A stretch of DNA of 19,882 bases from Candidatus Latescibacter anaerobius SCGC AAA252-E07 (GTDB lineage Bacteria > Latescibacterota > Latescibacteria > Latescibacterales > Latescibacteraceae): assembly GCA_000403035.1 (NCBI GenBank), contig AQSL01000113.1, positions 1-19,882 on the forward strand, in the 5' to 3' direction. The number at the start of each line of letters is the position of its first letter. The first letter of the stretch is position 1. The notes under the pieces were generated by a model. It had not been told where the DNA came from, ran no database searches, and saw nothing but the letters and a program-made list of their open reading frames with translations. A program made the position numbers and the translations under genes. Below are positions 1 to 6,688 of the stretch, piece by piece.

Positions 1-2
1 CG

Positions 3-1484
3 TGGTATGTAGTCGCACTCCTGGTAGTTGGTGTATTATTCGATGGAACCCCGGAAGTATTGGCACAAACTCAAAATGCCCATAAGGAAAGTATGCCGAC
101 CACTGAGTCCGGCCCTGTTGGTTACTGGCAAAGTGTGGACTTTGTGAAAAATGTCGATGATTTCATACCCGGGCAAAAAAAATGGGGGGGCGACCTCTTT
201 CTTAAAGACCTGAGTTGTTCCGAAAACGGGGAAACATCAATACCAGTTTATTGGGAGAATGAAAGTTTCTTTGATACAAAAAATGGCAGTCCCGTAAGCG
301 CTCAATACTTCACCCAAACCATGAATGATTCAACGTATCTCTTTTTTCCCTGGTTCCCGAGTTTAAGGCCTGAAGATAATACAATTTGGTATTATGTTCT
401 AAAAAAAATCTCCGATCAACCCACAAAAGAGCAACTTGTAAAAAAACAAACACTAATGTTCCAAAATATCAGTGCCATCAGTTCAGTGGAAGAGTATGAC
501 GATGTACGGTGGAAAGATTTAACTAATATTAATCTGACTGGGCATATTGGCTTGGTTGGTAAGTTATGGTTCAATAAGAAAACAGTCTGGCCGGATTCGA
601 CAAGAATGCCTCCAGACAGTGATCCGAAGAAATTGCTGATCGATGCGATGAATCCCGGCCTTGGTATCCGTGACCTGCACAGACAGGGAATCACCGGGAA
701 AGGGGTTAATGTTGCAATAATAGATTATCCGCTTTTCACTGATCATCCTGAGTTTGCCGATAATATCGCTGCATATCACGAGGTTGGCTGTGAAAGTAAA
801 AGCAGCATGCATGGGCCTGCTGTGTTAAGTCTGTTGGTTGGTTTAAACTGCGGTACCGCTCCGGAAGCAAGAGTGTATTATGTTGCTACGCGAGACGGAT
901 CAACGGACACACAGTACCATGCGCAGGCCCTTGAATGGATAATCGCGCAAAACGATAAACTGTCTTCTTCGGAAAAAATCCGTGTTGTCTCTGTTTCGGC
1001 TGCACCATCCGGTCCCGGCTCCCATTTCACAACGAATCAGGAAATGTGGGACGAAGCCTGTTCCCATGCCGAGGCAAAAGGGATATTAGTTTTGGACTGT
1101 ACCCGTCATCATGGATTCATTAGCCCATGTTACTTTGACACGAGCGATCCTGAAAACGTCGCCAGGTGCAAGCCCGGTTTCCCAAATCGTAAAAGTAATA
1201 CAAATATCCCCGGACATATTCGGGTTCCCTCTTCGCCACGCACAACCGCTGAAGAGTACAATAAAGGCGAATGCTTATATCAATACTGCGGTGTTGGTGG
1301 TCTGAGCTGGTCTATTCCCTATTGCGCCGGAGTGCTTGCGCTTGGCTGGCAGTTACGGCCTGATCTCACATCAGAGCAGATGAAGGATATTCTTTTTCAC
1401 TCTGGTTACGTCGATGAAAGTGGTGCAAAATTCATAAACCCAAAAGAATTCATCAGAATGGTTAAAACAATGCCGAGGGTTTAA
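3..1484 (+). CDS. Secreted S8 (subtilisin-like) protease with BlaR1-tail-like N-terminal domain, 5' partial
   Basis: The reading frame is open to the left edge, so the start lies outside the window. The first visible residues (WYVVALLVVGVLFDGTPEV, then LAQTQ) are the same signal peptide as in the propeller gene at 6686, with probable cleavage after VLA. Numbering from the TTG at 60, residues 16-116 form a compact domain (GYWQSVDFVKNVDDF ... STYLFFPWF ... YYVLKK) that I recall from the C-termini of BlaR1/MecR1-type proteins. Residues 195-474 are an S8 peptidase: Asp222 (AIIDYP), His251 (MHGPAV) and Ser416 (GLSWSIPYCAG, four residues before Pro, as in subtilisin). The usual oxyanion Asn motif (AAAGN) is replaced by LDCTRHH. 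The domain has unusually many Cys. No sorting tail is fused, but a fragment of one follows with a one-base overlap. The S8 assignment is firm; proteolytic activity and substrate are unknown. It is a paralogue of the gene at 9355. Confidence 0.88.
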   Translation, partial: WYVVALLVVGVLFDGTPEVLAQTQNAHKESMPTTESGPVGYWQSVDFVKNVDDFIPGQKKWGGDLFLKDLSCSENGETSIPVYWENESFFDTKNGSPVSAQYFTQTMNDSTYLFFPWFPSLRPEDNTIWYYVLKKISDQPTKEQLVKKQTLMFQNISAISSVEEYDDVRWKDLTNINLTGHIGLVGKLWFNKKTVWPDSTRMPPDSDPKKLLIDAMNPGLGIRDLHRQGITGKGVNVAIIDYPLFTDHPEFADNIAAYHEVGCESKSSMHGPAVLSLLVGLNCGTAPEARVYYVATRDGSTDTQYHAQALEWIIAQNDKLSSSEKIRVVSVSAAPSGPGSHFTTNQEMWDEACSHAEAKGILVLDCTRHHGFISPCYFDTSDPENVARCKPGFPNRKSNTNIPGHIRVPSSPRTTAEEYNKGECLYQYCGVGGLSWSIPYCAGVLALGWQLRPDLTSEQMKDILFHSGYVDESGAKFINPKEFIRMVKTMPRV

Positions 1485-1693
1485 TGACCTGTCCATATGT
1501 TTGTACAATCTTATGCCGTCATTCAGTTGTCTGGGATGCCTCAGATTTATCAGAGGATATATATTTCGGTACGGTTACAGCCGGGAAATACTCACAATCG
1601 ATGAAGATGATGCTTCTCAAATTAACGGGAAAGCCCAATCGTGGGCAGAACATTAAAAAAAATCTAAATGATAAAAAAACCATTCAGCAGTAG
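1484..1693 (+). pseudogene. Remnant of a FlgD-like/type IX-type C-terminal sorting domain
   Basis: This short frame opens at an ATG overlapping the stop of the upstream protease (TAATG). Codons at 1520-1621 read HSVVWDASDLSEDIYF then TAGKYSQSMKMMLLK. That is the second half of the sorting tail seen at 6300-6613 and 8990-9283, where the matching segment is HSVIWDGTDDSG ... MYLYRLNA ... KTQKMTFIR. The first half with the QNYPNPFN signature is absent, because the protease C-terminus occupies that position. After about 1622 the frame runs into A-rich sequence and stops at 1693. I read this as a relic of a gene fusion or a deleted neighbour. Translational coupling into a 69-residue peptide is possible but has no support beyond the overlap. 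Confidence 0.6.
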
Positions 1694-1701
1694 AGTGAAG
1701 G

Positions 1702-3042
1702 GTGCGGTTCGATATGTACGATACAACCGAACATCTCAGATTTCCATCTGTCTCGGAGCGGATAGACTTTGAAAGGCTTGACAGGGAGACATACAAGCTT
1801 TTCTATCTCGGCCTTGTGCTGGCAGTCTGTTTTCATACCGTGCTTTTTGTGAGTATTCGGCGGGAGCTCCCCGTCGTAATCAGTGAGAGGTACATACCGG
1901 CAGAAATCTATGTACATCCGCCCAGAATGACAAAACCCTTTTATGTCACTGACAAAACCTTTCACGAGAGATACCGTTACAGAAGAAAAACAGCCCCGGG
2001 TATTCCTTCGCGCGACATCGTGACAAAATCGCAGACACTGCCGGATGCATTCGACGAATCAGTATTGAAACCGGATATCACCGCTGAAAATCTTCACGAT
2101 AGTCTGTTGGATTCGCTTTTTGTCCGGGAATCGAATTTTCGAATACCGCTGTATTCGATTCCATTCCAAAGAGACATTTTTGTTGATACCGGAAATCAAA
2201 AATCGATGATTATCGTGCCACCCGGCGACAAAATGGCCATTCAGGGATACACGCATATCGCTATCGGAAGCTCATTCGCACTGACTCCGGATGGTAACCT
2301 CAAGTCCTCAGTCCGTAACCTTGTTCAGGCGCTCATGAGTTATACGAACATCCATGCCGAATACGATTCCCTGGCCTATGTCTCCAGACCACCCACGAAA
2401 GAAGTGCTTCGGACTGCGGTGTATGACACGGAAAGCAGATACAGGAAGGAAGCGCTCGATTTGTACGAGCGGCCGTTTAACAGTCTCGTTCAATACCCGT
2501 TCCTGTATTTCACCACCGACCGTGGATTTGAACTCGAAGGTAATGAAAAATTAAAGCTGGGGAATTATCTGGCTCACGGCGGATTCGTCATACTCGACAA
2601 CGGCCTGCCGGAATATGGCGCCCGATCCATTCCCGATACACTCATCGCGATGGTAACCGATTCCATTAACAGCGTGGCGGTTGTCTGCAGTACGAAGAAT
2701 CTTGCATACCTTAGCCTTGCGACCACCAAAAAGCTTCCGCACAATCACCCTGTCTACCATTGCTTTTTCGATTTCGACAATGGCCCGCCCCCGTCGACAT
2801 GTGCCGCGCTCAAGGACAACGAAATCCTGGGTATCTATTTTTACGACCGGCTTGTGGGAGTGTATTGTCCGCAGGGTTACGGCCGATCGTGGAACGACAG
2901 GAGAAATGACGACCAGCTCAGGATGGGTGTCAACCTGGTCGTGTACGCCCTGACACGGCGGCAGGGAACCATCATGGTCGATTGCGAGAAGGAGCGGATC
3001 GTATGGCGTGATCGACCGTCAGGGGCTGTCAGGGTGTGGTGA
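1702..3042 (+). CDS. TonB-like N-terminus fused to a DUF4159 domain
   Basis: The frame starts at GTG 1702, but ATG 1714 (four residues later) sits better behind the GAAGGG at 1697-1702 and is a credible alternative. Numbered from the GTG, residues 33-50 form one membrane helix in an N-in anchor (FYLGLVLAVCFHTVLFV). It is followed by AEIYVHPPRMTKPF, a layout like the start of TonB proteins. Residues 51-180 are a charged, probably extended periplasmic spacer. Residues 185-425 match DUF4159: TNIHAEYDS, YPFLYFT, the glycine-rich YLAHGGFVILDN, HPVYHCFFDF, and a C-terminal RMGVNLVVYALTR helix. DUF4159 proteins often occur near BatA/aerotolerance-type genes; none is visible here. The function is unknown, and the TonB-like reading of the N-terminus is by pattern only. 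The gene is more GC-rich than the protease before it. Confidence 0.82.
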   Translation: MRFDMYDTTEHLRFPSVSERIDFERLDRETYKLFYLGLVLAVCFHTVLFVSIRRELPVVISERYIPAEIYVHPPRMTKPFYVTDKTFHERYRYRRKTAPGIPSRDIVTKSQTLPDAFDESVLKPDITAENLHDSLLDSLFVRESNFRIPLYSIPFQRDIFVDTGNQKSMIIVPPGDKMAIQGYTHIAIGSSFALTPDGNLKSSVRNLVQALMSYTNIHAEYDSLAYVSRPPTKEVLRTAVYDTESRYRKEALDLYERPFNSLVQYPFLYFTTDRGFELEGNEKLKLGNYLAHGGFVILDNGLPEYGARSIPDTLIAMVTDSINSVAVVCSTKNLAYLSLATTKKLPHNHPVYHCFFDFDNGPPPSTCAALKDNEILGIYFYDRLVGVYCPQGYGRSWNDRRNDDQLRMGVNLVVYALTRRQGTIMVDCEKERIVWRDRPSGAVRVW

Positions 3043-3212
3043 ACTATTATGCAGACGTTTTAAAATTCTTTATCCTGTATGATTTCTGAGGAATATCAGT
3101 TGAAATGTGTGCAAACAACAGTTTCATATCACTATTTTTCAACAAATGCCTGAGTATCCGGCATGAAGGTTAACCTGAATTTGAGTCATATATCACTATG
3201 CTGGTTTGGTAA

Positions 3213-3237
3213 AACCATAAAGAGGTATACAACAATG
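3213..3237 (+). promoter_or_regulatory. Conserved ribosome-binding leader and start codon (copy 1)
   Basis: The bases before ATG 3235 read AAAGAGGTATACAACA, then ATGTTAAAA. The same string directly precedes ATG 9355, and a close variant (AAAGAGGGATACCACA then ATGTTA) precedes ATG 6686. AAGAGG is the ribosome-binding core, nine bases before ATG. This fixes the start of the DUF362 gene at 3235 rather than at the earlier in-frame ATG 3163. Confidence 0.7.
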
Positions 3238-5250
3238 TTAAAAATAAAACGCACCTTCAATTCCATATGTTCCTATGACGACCATTACGTGGGAAGTTTA
3301 CTCAGGAGGTATCGCCTGTGGTTATGCCAGATCAGAGGAAGGTTCGCTTCAGCGGTGCGCGCCCGGGCCTTCCCGCTTGCAGGGCTTGTGGCACTGATCT
3401 GGTTCCTCGTTAGGGTTATCCCAAAACCAAGCCGGGCAGCATACCCCTGCCAGCGCGCGGCCGCCCCCCTCGCGTCCGGGTTCGTGATGTGGTTCCTGAG
3501 CATCCTCGCCTCCGGCGTGCTGCTTCGTAAAGCCCGGCAGAGGTTCCGGGAAACGCGGCTGGTTGCAGTGGTCTTGAGCCTTACCGCCGCTGCCGTCGTT
3601 CTTGCTCTTCCCCTACTCCACACTTCTTCGGCAGCGTGGAAGCAGTCGGTTTCGGCCCAGTTCATTCCCACCGATCCACCCAACCAACCCATGGGACAGG
3701 GGCGCGGCATTCACCCGGGACGTGTTGTGTGGATCCGCAATTCGCTGGCAACCCGCTGGGACGGCCGCTCCGGTTATTGGTGGAGCGATTCCCAGACTGA
3801 TCCGGTCATTGTCAGCGACATGTTATCACAGTCGATCCAGGCCCTGACCGGCGAGAGCACGGATCGCCAGGCTTGGGTGGCTCTATTCCGTCATTATAAC
3901 CTTACCAATGACAAGGGAGAGGAAGGGTACCAACCGGGAGAGCGCATTGCGATTAAACTCAACCTCAATCAGGTCCGTAACCAATTCCGCGCTTACTCCC
4001 CCGGGAACGCTTCGTTCAATGCGCCGCAGTTGGCGCTGGCATTGTTACGCCAGTTAGTGAACCAGGCAGGAGTACCCGATTCCATGATAACATTCTATGA
4101 CGTCACCCGGTTGGTGCCTAATGCCATCCTGACACCCTGTCGGGCAGAGTTCCCTCATGTTCGCTTCGTGGACTGGGGAGGCGGCCCCGACCTTGAGAAG
4201 TATAAACCGGATCCTGACGTATTAATCCACTGGTCGCAGGAACTGAATCTGGAGATTGGGGGAGGGAATCCTACTTATCTTCCCAGTGTGGTTACACAAT
4301 CCGACTATCTGATCAATATGGCCCACCTGCGCGCTCACGATGTGTCAGGCATCAGCGGGTGCGCCAAGAACCATTTCGGATCTATCTGCGCTTCCAGGGA
4401 CGGCCAGCCGTACCAACTGGCGCCAAAAGCAGCAGGTCTCCATTCGTACGTGGCTGTGCATAACTTCGCAACGAGCAATCCGGAATGGCAGTTCACCGCG
4501 CGACTGCCGGCAACCTATAACCCGCTTGTAGACCTGATGGGCCACCGGGATCTCGGCGAGAAGACCCTCCTCTTCATAGTCGATGGTCTGTATGCGACGC
4601 AAACCGAAGACCAGGCTGTGAACCGGGAGCAGATGTGGCAGTCGGCGCCGTTCGACGGCAGTTGGACCGCCAGCCTGTTCCTCTCGCAGGACGGGGTTGC
4701 CATCGACTCGGTGTGCCTTGACTTCCTGCGCTGCGAGCCAACACAGACACAGGTTTACGGCAGTGTGGATAGCTACCTGCACGAGGCTGCACTGGTCAAC
4801 AATCCGCCTTCCGGCATGGTCTACGATCCCGAAGGCGATGGCACGCCCCTGTCCAGTCTGGGGGTGCACGAGCATTGGAACAATCCCGTGGACAAGCAGT
4901 ACACTGGCAACCTCGGCCTCCAGGGCGGGATCGAACTGGTTGTGCCCGGGAAGCCCACCTCAGTTGAAGAGAATCAGGATCCGGCACCGTATATCTTGAT
5001 GCTGCAGAACTATCCCAACCCGTTCAATGCAACAACTACCATCAGCTACTCCCTCCCGGCGCGTTCGCGGGTGACCCTCTCCGCCTACAATGCCACGGGC
5101 CAGCAGGTCAGAACCTACGCCCTCGGAATACAAAATGCCAGGCACCATGTGTTCATATTCGATGGCTCCGGACTGCCTTCGGGTTTGTACCTGTACCGGA
5201 TTGAGAATAGCACAACAACACTGACCGGAAGGATGCTGCTGATGAAGTGA
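3235..5250 (+). CDS. Membrane-anchored DUF362 protein with C-terminal sorting tail
   Basis: Start 3235 is chosen for its ribosome-binding leader and gives 671 residues. Three hydrophobic helices lie at about 46-62, 79-97 and 108-128. Between the first two sits PSRAAYPCQRAAAP, a stretch I recall as typical of this DUF362 subgroup. Residues 155-560 form the DUF362 body: IHPGRVVWIRN, GYWW, PGERIAIKLNLNQ, and INMAHLRAHDVSGISGCAKNHFG. DUF362 proteins are often iron-sulfur or redox associated, but no Cys-rich ferredoxin motif is seen here. Residues about 580-671 form the sorting tail (MLQNYPNPFNATTTI to GLYLYRIEN ... GRMLLMK). The body is clearly GC-richer than the first 50 codons and than the flanking genes, which suggests a junction near 3290-3330. 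Three helices place the body outside the cytoplasm if the N-terminus is inside. The substrate is unknown. Confidence 0.85.
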   Translation: MLKIKRTFNSICSYDDHYVGSLLRRYRLWLCQIRGRFASAVRARAFPLAGLVALIWFLVRVIPKPSRAAYPCQRAAAPLASGFVMWFLSILASGVLLRKARQRFRETRLVAVVLSLTAAAVVLALPLLHTSSAAWKQSVSAQFIPTDPPNQPMGQGRGIHPGRVVWIRNSLATRWDGRSGYWWSDSQTDPVIVSDMLSQSIQALTGESTDRQAWVALFRHYNLTNDKGEEGYQPGERIAIKLNLNQVRNQFRAYSPGNASFNAPQLALALLRQLVNQAGVPDSMITFYDVTRLVPNAILTPCRAEFPHVRFVDWGGGPDLEKYKPDPDVLIHWSQELNLEIGGGNPTYLPSVVTQSDYLINMAHLRAHDVSGISGCAKNHFGSICASRDGQPYQLAPKAAGLHSYVAVHNFATSNPEWQFTARLPATYNPLVDLMGHRDLGEKTLLFIVDGLYATQTEDQAVNREQMWQSAPFDGSWTASLFLSQDGVAIDSVCLDFLRCEPTQTQVYGSVDSYLHEAALVNNPPSGMVYDPEGDGTPLSSLGVHEHWNNPVDKQYTGNLGLQGGIELVVPGKPTSVEENQDPAPYILMLQNYPNPFNATTTISYSLPARSRVTLSAYNATGQQVRTYALGIQNARHHVFIFDGSGLPSGLYLYRIENSTTTLTGRMLLMK

Positions 5251-5264
5251 GTGGGAAGTGGTAT

Positions 5265-5297
5265 TCCCCGCTCTAAAGAAGGGGATTTTGAAATTTT
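5265..5297 (+). terminator. Possible weak terminator after the DUF362 gene
   Basis: TCCCC at 5265-5269 can pair with GGGGA at 5281-5285 across an 11-base loop. It is followed by TTTTGAAATTTT, an interrupted T-rich stretch. The stem is short, so this is a modest prediction. It is the only terminator-like structure between the GC-rich DUF362 gene and the M23 gene. Confidence 0.4.
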
Positions 5298-5383
5298 CAT
5301 ACTGTCGACTACGTCATATTAAACATATTTCTGGCCGGGATACCTTTCACTGATTTAAAACACAGGCTAACGGGAGGACGAAA

Positions 5384-6613
5384 ATGAGAATGGCAAAAAC
5401 ACTTACAGTCAGCACAATCATCTGGACAGGGATGATTTTCATTTTTTCTTTTTTATCCATATTCCCACCGGAGTTATATGCCAATTTTTCAGGACACAGA
5501 TTACCTTTTCAAGCCAATCAAACGGTTATTGTAACGAAAAAAGATGGAGAAGAACATAAGAATATGATAGATTTTGCATTCCCGGGATATGTTTCGGGAG
5601 ATGTTTGTGCATCTAAACCTGGAAAGGTAGTATATGTTAAAGAAAGTAGCCCTGATAATAATCACGGTATTGGTTTTATCTATTATCAGAAAGCTAATGT
5701 TGTAGTAATACAACATAGCGATAATGAGTATTCATGGTATTATCATTTAGCCTATAATAAAGTCTATGTTTCAGTTGGAGATTTAGTTGGTTATGGCACA
5801 AAAATAGCCACCGCAGGCATGACCGGTTGGGCCACTGGGATTCATCTTCATTTTATGGTTTCTTCAAGTTGGAGCGATTATTCATGCACTACATCAGAAT
5901 GTGCTCCACGTCCGTCTGAAGGCACAGTAAAGGCGGTTGATTTTGTTGAGGCTTCTTGGAATGATTTGGTAGTTGGAAAGTCATATACTTCTCAGAACAC
6001 TTCTACCCAGATACCCTCAAGCGGCCCAATCACGCTTACCTTTCCGAATGGTAGCGAGAGTTGGATCGTGGGATCCACGCAGAATATCACCTGGACATAC
6101 CAGAATGTCACAAACGTCAATTTAGAATACTCCACGAACAACGGCTCCTCGTGGACGACGATTGTTACAAGCACGAGTGCAGCGGCGGGGAGCTATGCAT
6201 GGATGGTACCAAATACGCCTTCGATGCAGTGCCTCGTGAAGATAAGCGATGCCTCGAATGCAATAATGAATGATGTGAGCCGCGTGGTATTCACCATTGA
6301 AGGAAAAAGTGGAGTTGAAGAGAATACCATACCTATGAGTTTTTCACTTTTGCAGAATTACCCGAATCCATTCAACCCCTCAACAACAATTTCATACCGG
6401 ATACCAGAGAAAACAAAGGTTAACCTGACTGTGTATGATATAAACGATCAAATAGTTAAAACTTTAGTCGATACTATTGAGACTGCGGGTTATCACAGTG
6501 TTATATGGGACGGGACAGATGATTCCGGAAAGAAAGTCGCCAGTGGAATGTATCTTTACAGGCTCAATGCAGTAGATTTCTCAAAAACACAAAAAATGAC
6601 TTTTATAAGATGA
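5384..6613 (+). CDS. Secreted M23 (LytM-type) peptidase with Ig-like and sorting domains
   Basis: ATG 5384 follows GGGAGG at 5372-5377 with six bases between. A signal peptide spans about residues 1-33 (ending LYAN). Residues 40-165 form an M23 metallopeptidase fold. The zinc and catalytic positions are visible as His58/Asp63 (EEHKNMIDFAFPG), His121 in YYHL, and His154/His156 in GIHLHFMV. M23 enzymes usually cut peptidoglycan cross-bridges or other glycine-rich peptides outside the inner membrane. Residues about 205-305 form an Ig/FN3-like beta domain (LTFPNGSESWIVGSTQNITW). Residues about 318-409 form the FlgD-like sorting tail (LLQNYPNPFNPSTTI to KTQKMTFIR). The spacing HxxxxD differs from the common HxxxD but fits some secreted M23 subgroups. 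The tail and its downstream bases closely match those of the next gene. Confidence 0.9.
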   Translation: MRMAKTLTVSTIIWTGMIFIFSFLSIFPPELYANFSGHRLPFQANQTVIVTKKDGEEHKNMIDFAFPGYVSGDVCASKPGKVVYVKESSPDNNHGIGFIYYQKANVVVIQHSDNEYSWYYHLAYNKVYVSVGDLVGYGTKIATAGMTGWATGIHLHFMVSSSWSDYSCTTSECAPRPSEGTVKAVDFVEASWNDLVVGKSYTSQNTSTQIPSSGPITLTFPNGSESWIVGSTQNITWTYQNVTNVNLEYSTNNGSSWTTIVTSTSAAAGSYAWMVPNTPSMQCLVKISDASNAIMNDVSRVVFTIEGKSGVEENTIPMSFSLLQNYPNPFNPSTTISYRIPEKTKVNLTVYDINDQIVKTLVDTIETAGYHSVIWDGTDDSGKKVASGMYLYRLNAVDFSKTQKMTFIR

Positions 6614-6663
6614 AAAGAATTGTAACAATCAAGATTTCACAATGAAATAATGACAATGATAAA

Positions 6664-6688
6664 ACCGGAAAAGAGGGATACCACAATG
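6664..6688 (+). promoter_or_regulatory. Conserved ribosome-binding leader and start codon (copy 2)
   Basis: TAAAACCGGAAAAGAGGG, then ATACCACA and ATGTTA, aligns with the leader copies before ATG 3235 and ATG 9355 with only a few changes. It supports a start at ATG 6686 over the in-frame ATG 6650, which would add 12 charged residues in front of the signal peptide. Confidence 0.6.

Noticed and set aside
1633..1646. GCCCA/TGGGC hairpin after the sorting-tail remnant
   Set aside because: The stem is five bases and is followed by an A-run, not a T-run, on the plus strand; it is not a terminator in that direction.
3163..3234. Longer start for the DUF362 gene at ATG 3163 (KVNLNL resembling tail sequence KVNLTV)
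   Set aside because: No ribosome-binding site is convincing there, while ATG 3235 carries the leader shared with two other genes. The short resemblance to tail sequence is too weak to call a relic.
4345..4875. 176-residue and other minus-strand frames inside the DUF362 gene
   Set aside because: The GC-rich coding strand produces long antisense frames; they show no domain and no ribosome-binding site.
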